Part shown: positions 46,389 through 55,592 of the stretch, piece after piece
Layout of the letters: every line of letters starts with the position of its first letter
How positions within the stretch are numbered: the stretch's first letter is position 1
Assembly (NCBI GenBank): GCA_905205975.1
Contig: CAJLFQ010000002.1
Coordinates: forward strand, 11,029-75,028
Length of the DNA stretch: 64,000 nucleotides
Direction: 5' to 3'
Source of the DNA: an uncultured Eubacteriales bacterium
Lineage (GTDB): Bacteria > Bacillota > Clostridia > Oscillospirales > QAMX01
The notes under the pieces: model-generated
Databases searched by the model: none
Told to the model about the DNA's origin: nothing
Seen by the model: only the letters and a program-made list of their open reading frames with translations
Position numbers and translations under genes: made by a program

Positions 46389-48311
46389 TCAGTCGAACAC
46401 TTCAAATCCGGCAAAGGCATATGCCGGGAGATCGCGGTCGAAGCAGACGCGGCTGCCTTCGAGGTGCCCGGAGGCGTTCCAGAATTCGACGCGGCTGTAT
46501 GCGCGGTCCAGCGCGATGACCGGCGTCAGCACGGCGTCGGGGAAGATGTTCCACAATCCGACGGCCATCGACGATGCGCCGCGCTTGCAGAGCAGATAGA
46601 GATCCGGGTTGCCCGGGCAGACGGCGGGAAGCGGTTTGCGCCCAAGCCACTCTGCCGCACGGATGAGCTGATTCTGGCGGTAGTAGCTGCGCTGGAAACG
46701 GTCGGAACCGTAGGCGTGTTCGGCGTCATAGCCGAGTACCAGAAAGCGCGTGCCATCGGTGTTTTCATAGCGGAACGCGGAGACGGCCGGTTCCGCGAGG
46801 ACAAATTCCGACAGCGCTTCGGCGCCGGGCTTCAGCGTCAGCCCCATCAGACCGCTTGTTTCGCTCAGGGCAAACGGGGCGACGTCGTCTTCTGCGTAGA
46901 AGCGTTCCAGCCCCGGCTTTTCGGAAAGCGGCGCTGCGGCGGCAAGCCCCGTATCGACGCCGCGTTCTTCCAGAATCTGCGCGGCTTTGACGTCGAGCAT
47001 CAGCCCGGCGGGCAGCGGAAGGGCGATGTATTTTGCGTTTTCGCCCATGACGGCGCAGACGTTCGAAGGGTCGTAGGAAATGGGCAGGGAGCAGTTGGTC
47101 AGGAGCTGCTGCTCCGGCTGATAGAAATCGGCGTGGACATAGCTGACGCCGATCTCGCGGAAGGGGTCTTCAATTGTCCGGCCGAGCAGCTTCTTCATCG
47201 TGCAGCAGACGCCGATGCCGGCGTCGGATTTGCCGGCAAACCGGCGGTGGATTTCCGCGGCGACGGTGCGGTTGCGCGCTGCGCGGTCGGCATAGCCGGT
47301 TTCACAGAGCGGTCGGGCGTTGTAGTCGACGCCGTATTTCAGGATGCCGTCCAGCCGGTTGTCGGCGCGGAGGGCGGTGTCGAACAGCTCCAGATAGGCG
47401 GACGGCACCATGTAACGCGGGCGGGGATAGACGTCGCCTTCCGCCAGCACCTCAATGCCCTGCGCTTCGCACCAGTGGCTCTGCATGCGCTCCAGCTCGA
47501 TGACATAGGCGAGCCGGTCGGCCGGTTTGCTCCAGCGGGCAGCCGGCCAATAGGGGGCGCCGATCTGCCGCAGGAAGGGTTTGGTCTTTCCGGCCATGAT
47601 GTGCGCCAGCTCGATGGAATCGACGCCGTCGCCGTCCCAGACGGTGATGCAGGAACAGGCGCCGAAACGGATGGCAGGGTTCACGCGGTCGACGGCCGCC
47701 CGCATCTGCCGGGCAAAATTGCGCAGCGTGTCGCCCATGAGATGGTAGAATGTGTCGCGGTACCGGTTCGGCCCGCCGGTGAACGCCTTGGTCAGGACAT
47801 CTTCGGGGGCGATATCCTCGCCCAAACGGCGGCGCAGCTCCGCCATATGGCGGTCGCAGATGCAGCCGCAGCCGCCGCGGGTGCCGAGGCGGTAGTCGTC
47901 GTCGATCATGATGAGGTCCGGGCCGGTCTCTGCAAGGCGGCCGATGTGGCGGCAGACAGCGCCGGAAAAGGATGGGTCGAGCGGGCAGAAGGAGTCTTCC
48001 GCGCAGATTTGGCCTTTCAGACCGACGAGCCGGGTGAAGCCGCCCTCAGGCTCTGCGGGATAAGGCACCGGGTGTGCGCCGCCGTGGCCGATGGTTGAAA
48101 TCCAGACGCCGACTTCCAGCCCGGCGGCGCGGTAAATCGGGATGGCTCTGGTCAGCGCTTCGTAGTCGCGTTCGTTTTCCGCTTCGGTGCCGAACCCTTG
48201 ACCGGGGCAGAGAAACACGCGGGAAGCGCCGAGACGCTTGACTTCGCGGATGTTCTCTTCATAATGCTCTGCAAATCGGACGAGCGGGACGGAGACGGTG
48301 TAGGATTGCAT
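46389..48311 (-). CDS. Large TIM-barrel-like protein, probable glycosidase of unknown family
   Basis: A 640-residue protein without signal peptide. Its first 350 residues look like an alternating alpha/beta barrel (VFLCPGQGFG, LEVGVWISTIG, DLIMIDDDYRLG, IRFGACSCITVWDGDG, IEVLAEGDVYPRPRY), as in GH42/GH-A relatives; acidic residues at strand ends (DDDY, AEGD) could be catalytic. The remainder resembles beta-sandwich extensions. The exact family is not recognised. AGGAGG lies eight bases before the ATG. Neighbouring carbohydrate genes support a glycan role. Confidence 0.6.
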   Translation of the reverse strand: MQSYTVSVPLVRFAEHYEENIREVKRLGASRVFLCPGQGFGTEAENERDYEALTRAIPIYRAAGLEVGVWISTIGHGGAHPVPYPAEPEGGFTRLVGLKGQICAEDSFCPLDPSFSGAVCRHIGRLAETGPDLIMIDDDYRLGTRGGCGCICDRHMAELRRRLGEDIAPEDVLTKAFTGGPNRYRDTFYHLMGDTLRNFARQMRAAVDRVNPAIRFGACSCITVWDGDGVDSIELAHIMAGKTKPFLRQIGAPYWPAARWSKPADRLAYVIELERMQSHWCEAQGIEVLAEGDVYPRPRYMVPSAYLELFDTALRADNRLDGILKYGVDYNARPLCETGYADRAARNRTVAAEIHRRFAGKSDAGIGVCCTMKKLLGRTIEDPFREIGVSYVHADFYQPEQQLLTNCSLPISYDPSNVCAVMGENAKYIALPLPAGLMLDVKAAQILEERGVDTGLAAAAPLSEKPGLERFYAEDDVAPFALSETSGLMGLTLKPGAEALSEFVLAEPAVSAFRYENTDGTRFLVLGYDAEHAYGSDRFQRSYYRQNQLIRAAEWLGRKPLPAVCPGNPDLYLLCKRGASSMAVGLWNIFPDAVLTPVIALDRAYSRVEFWNASGHLEGSRVCFDRDLPAYAFAGFEVFD

Positions 48312-48367
48312 AAAAAAACCTCCTGAAACAGGATTTTGAAACATGTGGCAGCGCGCGGATGCAGGGG

Positions 48368-48480
48368 GTGGGGTACCTCGGTGGATACGCAAAGTTCCAC
48401 CTCATCCGGCGAAAGCAATTTTCACGGAAAATTGTTTTCGCCACCTTCCCCTGCATAGGGGAAGGCTTTGGCGCTTGTCG
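48368..48480 (+). repeat. Dispersed intergenic repeat, AAAATTGTTTTCG-hairpin type
   Basis: CTCGGTGGATACGCAAAG and TTCCACCTCATCCGG as at 15645, then hairpin CGAAAGCAATTTTC/GAAAATTGTTTTCG and CCACCTTCCCCT-GCAT-AGGGGAAGG. Confidence 0.85.
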
Positions 48481-48540
48481 GATGTGTCCGATGCGCACAA
48501 AGGCGATGTGCCTTTGTGCGGTCATGAAATCGGCGGTTTC

Positions 48541-48577
48541 AAAAAACCGTCCTGTTTTTTGCACAGGACGGTTTTTG
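48541..48577 (-). terminator. Terminator of the MBOAT gene
   Basis: AAAAACCGTCCTGT, a loop of T/GC, ACAGGACGGTTTTT; perfect stem, T-run on both strands. Confidence 0.9.
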
Positions 48578-48578
48578 A

Positions 48579-49970
48579 TCAGAAGCGGAAGTAGAGGAAG
48601 GGGTTATACGTCGAATTGACGAGGTACGCCGTAGAGACGGTCAGCCCGGCCAGCATGAGAACGGGCGACAGCACGCTGCGGATGCGTTCCGGAATCCGGC
48701 GGTAGAGCCGGACAGCGAGCGGCGTCGAGGCGACGGCCAGCAGAACGAGCAGCACGGCGTAGGAGCGCAGGTCATACCAGAAAGCGCCGTTGACCAGCGT
48801 ATTTCCGCAGAAGATGGCGCCCAAATACGCGCCGAGCTTCTTGAAATCTTCGATGGCAAAGATCGCCCAGCTCAGCATGACAAGGACGAGCGTATAGATG
48901 TGCCCGACGAATCCCGGCGCTTTTTTGAGCCACTTGAGCAGGAACGCCTTTTCCAGCATCAGCAGCACGGCGAAATAGACGCCCCACAGCAGGAAGTTCC
49001 AGCTTGCGCCGTGCCAGAGCCCGGTCAGCATCCAGACGACGCAGATGTTCCGGTAGTTTTTCAGCCGGGAAACGCGGTTGCCGCCGAGGGGGATATAGAC
49101 GTAATCGCGGAACCATGTCGACAGCGAGATGTGCCAGCGCCGCCAGAAGTCGGTGATGCTTTTGGCGATGTAGGGGTAGTTGAAGTTTTCCAGAAATTCA
49201 AAGCCGAGCATCCGGCCGAGACCGACCGCCATGTCGGAATAACCGGAAAAGTCGAAGTAAATCTGGAACGTGAACGCGGCGACGCCGAGGATCGCGCCGA
49301 GCACGCTGAGCTCCTGCGCCGGCGTAACAAACGCCGAATCCCAGAGGCCGCCGATGCTGTTGGCGAGCAGAACCTTTTTGCAGAGGCCGATGGTGAACTT
49401 TTCGGCGCCGGAGGCGAATTTTTCCCACGAGTGCGTCCGGGCGTTGAGCTGATCCGCGACGTCTTTATAGCGGATGATCGGCCCGGCGATGAGCTGCGGA
49501 AACAGCGTGACAAACGCGCCGAACCGCACATAGCTGCGCTGGACGTCTGCGTCGGAGCGATAGACGTCAATCGGGTAGGACATCGCCTGGAACGTGTAGA
49601 ACGAGATGCCGATGGGCAGACCGAGCCCCAGAATGGGGAGGCGGATGCCGGTCAGGCCGGTGAAGCTGGCGGCCAGAAAGTCATAATACTTGAAGAAGAC
49701 GAGCAGCGCCAGGTTGACCGCGCACGACCAGAAGATGATGCGGCGCGCCTTTCGATCTTGGCTGCGGTACTTTTCGACGAGGAGCCCGGCGCCGTAGTTC
49801 AGCGTGATGGAAAAGAGCATCAGCAGAATGTAGACCGGTTCACCCCAGCCGTAAAAAACGAGGCTGACGAGAAACAGCACCAGATTGCGCCAAGCCATGG
49901 GGACGGCGTAATATACGGCCAGCGTCAGCGGCAGATAGACGAAGAGAAACGGGAGACTGGAAAAAACCAT
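48579..49970 (-). CDS. MBOAT-family membrane O-acyltransferase (AlgI-like)
   Basis: A 463-residue polytopic protein of AlgI/DltB type: FLFVYLPLTLAVYYAVP start, YPIDVYR, FRDYVYIPLGGNR and the catalytic WHGASWNFLLWG with its His. Such enzymes move acetyl groups across the membrane to a partner (AlgJ/AlgX, DltD, PatB) that acetylates exopolysaccharide, teichoic acid or peptidoglycan. No SGNH/AlgJ partner is visible; the upstream gene 67 bases away encodes a GH-A-like protein instead, so the pair may act on one glycan. Confidence 0.92.
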   Translation of the reverse strand: MVFSSLPFLFVYLPLTLAVYYAVPMAWRNLVLFLVSLVFYGWGEPVYILLMLFSITLNYGAGLLVEKYRSQDRKARRIIFWSCAVNLALLVFFKYYDFLAASFTGLTGIRLPILGLGLPIGISFYTFQAMSYPIDVYRSDADVQRSYVRFGAFVTLFPQLIAGPIIRYKDVADQLNARTHSWEKFASGAEKFTIGLCKKVLLANSIGGLWDSAFVTPAQELSVLGAILGVAAFTFQIYFDFSGYSDMAVGLGRMLGFEFLENFNYPYIAKSITDFWRRWHISLSTWFRDYVYIPLGGNRVSRLKNYRNICVVWMLTGLWHGASWNFLLWGVYFAVLLMLEKAFLLKWLKKAPGFVGHIYTLVLVMLSWAIFAIEDFKKLGAYLGAIFCGNTLVNGAFWYDLRSYAVLLVLLAVASTPLAVRLYRRIPERIRSVLSPVLMLAGLTVSTAYLVNSTYNPFLYFRF

Positions 49971-50037
49971 GGCGGAAAAACCCTTTCAGGAAAGAACATT
50001 TGAGAGGCTCAGGGGAGAGGCTCAAGAGAAAATCAGG

Positions 50038-51150
50038 TCAGCGCGCCGAAAATGCTTCCCGGATTGCGTCGTACGCCGGTTTGCGCGTGCCGTCGCAGCG
50101 GGTGATGCCCCATGCCGTTTCGCACGGGCAGTCCGACGCGCCGCAGTTGAAGCAGGTCGGGCTGTCGCGCCAGCAGAAGATGACGGCGCCGGCCAGATGT
50201 TCGTTCCGGCGCAGCATGGGCAGCAGGCGGCGGTAGAACGCAGCCTGACCTTCCTCCGTATGCGGGATGTCGCTCTTTGTAAACCATTTTTTCAGGAGGT
50301 GCGTCCAGTTGCTGAAGACATAATTCTTCCGGTCTTCCGGGGCGCAGTTTTTGGCGCATGCCCGCATGGGTTCCGGCAGCGTTTCAATGAAGTCGTCCAG
50401 ACGTTCAACGGCATCGTCGAGGTCGGAAAATCCGCGCGCGTTCAGATAGGCCTTGATCTCTGCGTCGGCGTCTTCAACGATGCCGCCGGTCGAGGGGAAG
50501 CCGAACTCCATGAGGATGATCGGCGTCTGATTGCCCTGCGCATACAGCGTTTCGATTTCGCGGACATAATCGTCCGGTCCGCCGTCGCCCCAGGAGCCGC
50601 AGTAGCAGTCCAGACCAATGTAGTCGTCCGGGCCTGCCGCAGCGATCAGGCGCGGACGGATGCCGCTGTTGCTGCCGACGGCGCAGTCCGGGTCGCCTGC
50701 GCGGACGCCTTTGGTGCAGGCGATGAGAAAATCGGTCGCTTCCTCATCGGTCAGCGGGTCGCGGAAGAAGACGATGTGCATTTCGTTTGTGATCTGCCAG
50801 CAGTGGACGAGACCGCGCAGCTCTTCGGCCATGTACTTGCAGACGGCTTCAGCCTGTGCAAGCCCTTCGGCGGTGCGGACATCGATGCCGTTGGCTAAGA
50901 ACGCGCGTGGATACGGCGTGATGCCGATGACGCGGATGCCCTTGCCGAGGTACGTCCGGCACATGGCCTTGTAGTCGAGGAACCACTGCGACGGCGTGCC
51001 GTCGCTGTTGAAGGGGTAGGGGGTATCGGAACGGATCCAGCGGATGCTCGCTTCGAGCAGGGCGTCTGTTTCGCCGCACGGGTGGCAGATGCCTTGGATA
51101 AAACCGCCGGTTTTTTCATACAGGCGGGCACGGACATCGGTTTGAGGCAT
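50038..51150 (-). CDS. GH-A-clan-like cytoplasmic glycosidase
   Basis: A 370-residue protein patterned like a clan GH-A TIM barrel: RVIGITPYPR, CWQITNEMHIVF with the Asn-Glu pair typical of the acid/base catalyst, DYIGLDCYCGSW, and LMEFGFPSTGG with a Glu in the nucleophile position. No signal peptide. The exact family is not recognised; beta-galactosidase, mannanase or glucanase types share this layout. AGGAGG lies nine bases before the ATG at 51150. It is probably co-transcribed with the MBOAT gene, suggesting turnover or tailoring of the same glycan. Confidence 0.7.
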   Translation of the reverse strand: MPQTDVRARLYEKTGGFIQGICHPCGETDALLEASIRWIRSDTPYPFNSDGTPSQWFLDYKAMCRTYLGKGIRVIGITPYPRAFLANGIDVRTAEGLAQAEAVCKYMAEELRGLVHCWQITNEMHIVFFRDPLTDEEATDFLIACTKGVRAGDPDCAVGSNSGIRPRLIAAAGPDDYIGLDCYCGSWGDGGPDDYVREIETLYAQGNQTPIILMEFGFPSTGGIVEDADAEIKAYLNARGFSDLDDAVERLDDFIETLPEPMRACAKNCAPEDRKNYVFSNWTHLLKKWFTKSDIPHTEEGQAAFYRRLLPMLRRNEHLAGAVIFCWRDSPTCFNCGASDCPCETAWGITRCDGTRKPAYDAIREAFSAR

Positions 51151-51279
51151 AGTTGTTTTCCTCCTTGCATCAGCAGATTGAATCAGCAGATCGGCTGTAA
51201 TCGGAATCAATCATGGGTTGAATGAGTCGGAATCAGAAGCACATTGGATGGATTGGCGAACAACAAGCGGCAGCGGGCA

Positions 51280-52410
51280 TCAGATGCGGCTGTCGAGGCG
51301 GCCGGACCACGTTTCGCGGAAGGCGTCGAACCGCTTCTCCTCGATGGCGAGCCGGATTTCGCCCATCAGGTTGTTGTAGAACCAGAGGTTGTGCATGACG
51401 CAGAGGCGCAGACCGAGCACTTCGCCGGAGCGGAGCAGATGGCGCAGGTACCCGCGGGAATGCTTCGCGCAGACCGGGCAGCCGCACGTCTCGTCGATCG
51501 GACGGGGGTCGTCGGCATACTGCTGGTTGTTCAGGTTGATGCGGCCATTTCGGGTGTGGAGGTGGCCGTGACGCGCGTTGCGCGCGGGCATGACGCAGTC
51601 AAAGAAATCGACGCCGCGCCAGACGGCTTCGATGATGTTGGAGGGCGTGCCGACGCCCATCAGATAGCGCGGACGGTCGGGCGGCATATGCGGCTCCACG
51701 GCGTCAATGACGCGGTACATCTCTTCGGTCGGTTCGCCGACGGCCAGACCGCCGATGGCATAGCCGGGCAGCTCCAGCTTGGCGATGGCCTTCATATGCG
51801 CGACGCGGATTTCCGCCGACGTGCCGCCCTGGTTGATGCCCCACAGCATTTGACCGGGGTTGACGGCTGTCCCTTCCCGGCGGATGCGGTCCATTTCGTC
51901 GCGGCAGCGCGTGAGCCAGCGGACGGTTCGTTCGCAGGAGCGGCGGACATAATCGTCGGGCGACGGGTTTTCGATGCACTCGTCAAACGCCATGGCGATG
52001 TCGCTGCCCAGCCCGGATTGGATGCGCATACTCTCTTCCGGCCCCATGAAGATGCGGCGCCCGTCAATGTGGGAGGCGAATGCGACGCCTTCTTCCGTGA
52101 TTTTGCGGAGCGTCGCCAGCGAGAAAACCTGGAAGCCGCCGCTGTCGGTCAGAATGGGGCGGGACCAGTTCATAAAGCCGTGCAGACCGCCGAGGGATCG
52201 GACAATGTCTTCGCCGGGGCGGAGGTGCAGGTGATAGGTGTTGGACAGCTCGACCTGACAGCCGATCTGTTCCAAATCTTCGGCGGCCAGACCGCCCTTG
52301 ATGGCGGCCTGCGTGCCGACGTTCATAAAGACGGGGGTTTCCACCGTCCCGTGGGCGCAGGTGAAGCGGCCGCGGCGCGCGCGGCCGTCTGTTTGCAGCA
52401 GTTCAAACAA
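51280..52410 (-). CDS. tgt: tRNA-guanine transglycosylase (queuine tRNA-ribosyltransferase)
   Basis: A 376-residue protein exchanging G34 for preQ1 in GUN tRNAs. Landmarks are ETPVFMNVGT, LTDSGGFQVFS with the general-base Asp, WGINQGG, YAIGGLAVGEP, the nucleophile Asp in FFDCVMPARNARHG, and zinc-binding CGCPVC...C...H near the C-terminus. I set a TTG start at 52410 because GGAGGC (52419-52424) is eight bases upstream and family members begin at FELL; an ATG at 52440 adds ten residues but has no ribosome site. No queA or preQ1 genes accompany it. Confidence 0.93.
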   Translation of the reverse strand: MFELLQTDGRARRGRFTCAHGTVETPVFMNVGTQAAIKGGLAAEDLEQIGCQVELSNTYHLHLRPGEDIVRSLGGLHGFMNWSRPILTDSGGFQVFSLATLRKITEEGVAFASHIDGRRIFMGPEESMRIQSGLGSDIAMAFDECIENPSPDDYVRRSCERTVRWLTRCRDEMDRIRREGTAVNPGQMLWGINQGGTSAEIRVAHMKAIAKLELPGYAIGGLAVGEPTEEMYRVIDAVEPHMPPDRPRYLMGVGTPSNIIEAVWRGVDFFDCVMPARNARHGHLHTRNGRINLNNQQYADDPRPIDETCGCPVCAKHSRGYLRHLLRSGEVLGLRLCVMHNLWFYNNLMGEIRLAIEEKRFDAFRETWSGRLDSRI

Positions 52411-52467
52411 GGTAAAATGCCTCCGAAAAAAGGTATTCATTCTGAATGTGCGAGGGGAACTATGAAA

Positions 52468-52496
52468 ATCATATCATACCGGGCGCCGGGTGTCAA
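52468..52496 (-). promoter_or_regulatory. Promoter of tgt
   Basis: On the minus strand TTGACA, a 17-bp spacer and TATGAT. Confidence 0.8.
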
Positions 52497-52545
52497 GTCC
52501 GGAAGGGTCGGATTCTGAACAATCTGCAAATTTCATCAGAGCCGC

Positions 52546-52574
52546 TTGCAAAGCAGGCGAAAAAGGTGTAAAAT
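52546..52574 (+). promoter_or_regulatory. Promoter of the 49-residue membrane protein gene
   Basis: TTGCAA, a 17-bp spacer and TAAAAT preceded by TG (extended -10). Confidence 0.7.
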
Positions 52575-52605
52575 AAGCGTATTCTTTGGAACCGGAGGTT
52601 TCAAT

Positions 52606-52755
52606 ATGCAGAACGAACCGACAAAACCGAAAGCGGCCGCACGGCTCTGCGCAGCTTTGGCGCGCGGCGCCTATTGGCTCTGGCTTGCCCTGATGTCCTG
52701 CGGGACGCTGGCCATTGTCGTTTACGCGCTCTTTTTGAAAACGGCGCTGATCTGA
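52606..52755 (+). CDS. Small single-pass membrane protein
   Basis: A 49-residue protein: a basic, proline-containing N-terminus (KPKAAARL) and one membrane helix (about 25-47). A GGAGG site precedes the ATG at 52606 and a promoter lies upstream. It was too short to classify; sequence shape suggests a real membrane microprotein rather than a fragment. Confidence 0.65.
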   Translation: MQNEPTKPKAAARLCAALARGAYWLWLALMSCGTLAIVVYALFLKTALI

Positions 52756-52787
52756 CCGGAAGACAGCGGCGAAACGGAGGCAATGGT

Positions 52788-52815
52788 TGCAATTCCCGGG
52801 CAAATGTGGTATCAT
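52788..52815 (+). promoter_or_regulatory. Promoter of the NusG II-like membrane protein gene
   Basis: TTGCAA, a 16-bp spacer and TATCAT, preceded by TGTGG. Confidence 0.65.
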
Positions 52816-52891
52816 ATAGAAAATGGCGTGCATGCGCAGGCCAAAATAAAATGAAACAGAATGAAATGAATTGAAAGCGGGGCAGAAACCT

Positions 52892-53326
52892 GTGGCGGCC
52901 ATCTCAAAGAAAACGTGGATCTCGAAAATCATCATCCTGCTGCTGATTGCCGCGGTGATTGTCGGGCTGGTTGCCGCCGTACGCGCCTACCGCAGAGAAA
53001 TCGTCTGCCCCGTCTCTATGACGGTGCAGTCGCCGTCCGGTGAGAAATCCCTGACCGGCGAGCTGACGTTCCGCCGTGCGCTCTTCGAGCCGACGGTCGT
53101 TTCCGGCTGGCTCCGCATGGACGGGGCCGTGTACCGCGCAGAGGACCATGCACCCGAAGGGACGCTCTGGCAGAAGCTGAAAGGCGAACCCCTGACCTTG
53201 ATGCTGACCGGTGAATCCGGCGAAACGCTGACGGCGGTCGGACTCAAAAACCAGAACTTTGAAACGCTGACGTTCCGCACCGGCGCGGGCGAAACGCTGA
53301 CCGCTTCGGCGAAAGAACAGCGCTGA
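52892..53326 (+). CDS. Single-pass membrane protein of unknown function
   Basis: A 144-residue protein with one N-terminal membrane helix (about 10-32: ISKIIILLLIAAVIVGLVAAV) and an extracytoplasmic, beta-rich tail (TLTGELTFRR, ETLTAVGLKNQNFETLTF). Conserved function not recognised. The GTG start at 52892 is chosen over TTG at 52871 because GGGG lies ten bases upstream of it, but the ribosome site is weak and the start is uncertain. Confidence 0.6.
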   Translation: MAAISKKTWISKIIILLLIAAVIVGLVAAVRAYRREIVCPVSMTVQSPSGEKSLTGELTFRRALFEPTVVSGWLRMDGAVYRAEDHAPEGTLWQKLKGEPLTLMLTGESGETLTAVGLKNQNFETLTFRTGAGETLTASAKEQR

Positions 53327-53339
53327 CAGAATCACAACA

Positions 53340-53388
53340 GAAAATCACCGGAAACGCCTGAACAGGCGAATCCCGGTGATTTTTTTGC
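53340..53388. terminator. Bidirectional terminator with nested hairpin
   Basis: AAAATCACCGG...CCGGTGATTTTTTT outer stem enclosing GCCTG-AA-CAGGC, between convergent genes. Confidence 0.85.
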
Positions 53389-53426
53389 GTTTGCGGCGGA
53401 TGCGGAAGCGCCCTGCGGGGTGCGTC

Positions 53427-54548
53427 TCATTCGGCGTCGCCGAGGCAGACGGTGACGAGAAAGCCGTCGACGTTGTCGCCGGAGAGGACGGTTTCGCCTT
53501 CGGCGGGTTCAAAAACCTCGCCCGTGCAGCGGCAGATTTCATAGCGTTTGCCGAGGCAGTCGACCGTCAGATGCTGTCCTTCGAACGGATACTGCTTCAG
53601 CCAGTCGAGGTATTCCTCCAGGCAGAAGTTGTGTTCCGCGATCAGCATGGCGTGCGGCAGACCGACATAGCGGTAATGCCACGTTTCGCCGGAAATCCCC
53701 GTCACAGCGGCTTTCTCCTCCGGGTACCGCTGAATAAAGCCGTACCGCCAAGCGTTGTCCTTGATCCAGACATACGGCCCTTCGCCGGTAAAATCATCGC
53801 TCAGCCCAGTGGACTCAAAATAGAGCGCGAGATCCACCGCCAGCCCGGTGTGATGTTCGCTTTCGCCGGGGTGGGCGATATACTTTTCGGCGTGGTCCTG
53901 ACCCTTTTCACGGACGGCCTTGTCCCACAGGCGGCGCTGATAATCCGCTGAACGCCATCCGGCGACGATGTTGATCGTCCGGAGGCCGCTCTCGGCGGCA
54001 AAATCCGAGAGCATCCGGTTCAGCGGATCGACGATTTGTTTGGAGACGTACAAACCGGTCGAGCGGACGAAGTAATCGCTGTTCTTGGTGTCGGAGAGCT
54101 GAACCAGCGTCTCCGCCGCGGAGGCGTCAAACGGCGTCCCGGCACGCGCCAGAATCAGCGTCCCTTGCGACAGGTCGTCTGCCGTGACGGCGACGCGCTG
54201 CCAGCCTGCTGCCTGCCAGTCCGTTTCCGGCGGCGACTGACCGGTTCCGTCGGTCGCATGGGAGACCGAACCGGTCATATCGGCAGATGTGGGGACGCTT
54301 GTGCCGGGCGATGTCGAGAAGCCTGCTTTGCCGCCGGGATTCGACTGGAAAAAAGCGCGCAGGCTGTATGCGGCGGCGGCCGGAAACAGCAGGGCCGCTG
54401 CCGTCACGGCAATGACAGCGGCCATCCGCCTGCGGCGAATCCGTTTTTTCTGCCGGGATTTGGGCGGCGCAGGCGGTTTTGTTCGTGCGCCGCCCTGCGG
54501 ATCATCTGTCAAATCGTCGTCCTGCAATGGATACCAATCCGGATTCAT
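53427..54548 (-). CDS. M15 (VanY-type) D,D-carboxypeptidase-like protein
   Basis: A 373-residue protein with a basic N-terminus, one membrane anchor (about 41-66), a Ser/Thr/Pro linker and a C-terminal M15 domain: WRSADYQRRLWD, the zinc site SEHHTGLAVDLA (His...Asp) and ETWHYRYVGLPHA (catalytic Glu and zinc His). It should trim D-Ala from peptidoglycan stem peptides on the outer face. The ATG overlaps the stop of the M14 gene by four bases (ATGA), so the two are coupled. Both lie near a two-component system with which a direct-repeat operator is shared. Confidence 0.9.
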   Translation of the reverse strand: MNPDWYPLQDDDLTDDPQGGARTKPPAPPKSRQKKRIRRRRMAAVIAVTAAALLFPAAAAYSLRAFFQSNPGGKAGFSTSPGTSVPTSADMTGSVSHATDGTGQSPPETDWQAAGWQRVAVTADDLSQGTLILARAGTPFDASAAETLVQLSDTKNSDYFVRSTGLYVSKQIVDPLNRMLSDFAAESGLRTINIVAGWRSADYQRRLWDKAVREKGQDHAEKYIAHPGESEHHTGLAVDLALYFESTGLSDDFTGEGPYVWIKDNAWRYGFIQRYPEEKAAVTGISGETWHYRYVGLPHAMLIAEHNFCLEEYLDWLKQYPFEGQHLTVDCLGKRYEICRCTGEVFEPAEGETVLSGDNVDGFLVTVCLGDAE

Positions 54549-55510
54549 GCATTCAATCTCCCTTCCTGTTGAGTGGAACAGCCGAGCAGCTCCAGCACGC
54601 ATTCGATGAAGCGGTCTGCGTCGCCGCCGGTCTGAAACGATTCCAGACAGTCTGAACCGCCCGGAAATTCAAACAGACACGCGTCGTAACCGAGCGCGGC
54701 TGCATAAGCGGTCAGATAGCCCGACCCCTTGCGGCAGTCCGCCCACGTGTTGTCCGGAAATCGTTCCTGAAAGGCGGCAAACAGCGCGCCGTCTCTGCCG
54801 TCGGAGGTGATCGTCTGGCGGTACCAGCCGTGAACGTCGATGCAGATGTTCCGGCCGCTGCCGCGGGTGGATTCAAGAAAAACGGACAGTGCTTCCGCTT
54901 CGACGCAAGCAAGCGGCGCGTCGCCGTTGGCGTTCCGCGCGCCGGACTGCTTTTCCCAAAGCGCCGGGAAGCAGCGGTTCATATCGACGCCAACGGACAG
55001 AAGCGTCCCGTTTTCGCTGTACGAGGCGGTCGTGCAGCGGCCGGGACCGTTGTTGGTGTGCCCGTCTAAGAGCCCGTCCGGATTCAGACAGGGCAGCACC
55101 CAGACCGTCCAGCCCGCTTCGCAGAGCGCATCGCCCATGCCGTCGAGGACATCCATCAGCCGGTGTGCCGTCCAGACGAGCGCAGCGCCGTCCGCCGGGA
55201 AGGCGTCTTCATAGCCGTGGATGGCGAACGTCAGCACCATGACGTTCTGTCCGTCGCCGAACCGGTAGGCCTTGAGCGCGCGCCCTGCGCCGGAACGACC
55301 GTATTCGACCGCATCGGATCGCTCCAGCGCTGCAAGATGCGCCTGATTCAGCGTCTGTTCGGGCGTGGGGCCCAATGTGCGTGCCAGCCGGTTGGCGGCA
55401 AACGCCGCAATGCCGCCTGTGAGCATCAGCGCACAGACGAGCAGAGCCGTGCGGCGTCTGCGCCGGACGCGCCGCTTCTGCCGTGAGACACGGCACATAC
55501 CGACCTGCAT
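54545..55510 (-). CDS. M14 zinc carboxypeptidase, membrane-anchored
   Basis: A 321-residue protein with an arginine-rich N-terminus and one membrane helix (about 22-42), then an M14-type fold: zinc motif HGYED (His and Glu), conserved DMNR, the third zinc ligand in DVHGW and the general base Glu in LFEFPGG. Relatives include gamma-D-glutamyl-meso-diaminopimelate peptidases that cut peptidoglycan peptides. The M15 gene directly downstream attacks the D-Ala end, so together they could strip stem peptides. AGGTGGGG precedes the ATG at 55510. Confidence 0.88.
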   Translation of the reverse strand: MQVGMCRVSRQKRRVRRRRRTALLVCALMLTGGIAAFAANRLARTLGPTPEQTLNQAHLAALERSDAVEYGRSGAGRALKAYRFGDGQNVMVLTFAIHGYEDAFPADGAALVWTAHRLMDVLDGMGDALCEAGWTVWVLPCLNPDGLLDGHTNNGPGRCTTASYSENGTLLSVGVDMNRCFPALWEKQSGARNANGDAPLACVEAEALSVFLESTRGSGRNICIDVHGWYRQTITSDGRDGALFAAFQERFPDNTWADCRKGSGYLTAYAAALGYDACLFEFPGGSDCLESFQTGGDADRFIECVLELLGCSTQQEGRLNA

Positions 55511-55563
55511 ACAAAAATCCCCACCTTTCTGCTGTTCCTGCGGCCTGTTTTGACCGCAAGCAC

Positions 55564-55592
55564 AGTATAAAACGGTGAGGATTCATTTTTGC
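55564..55592 (-). promoter_or_regulatory. Putative activator-dependent promoter of the M14-M15 operon
   Basis: On the minus strand a TATACT -10 (55564-55569) with no recognisable -35 (GCAAAA at 55587-55592). The region upstream holds the direct repeats at 55590-55617. Confidence 0.5.
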
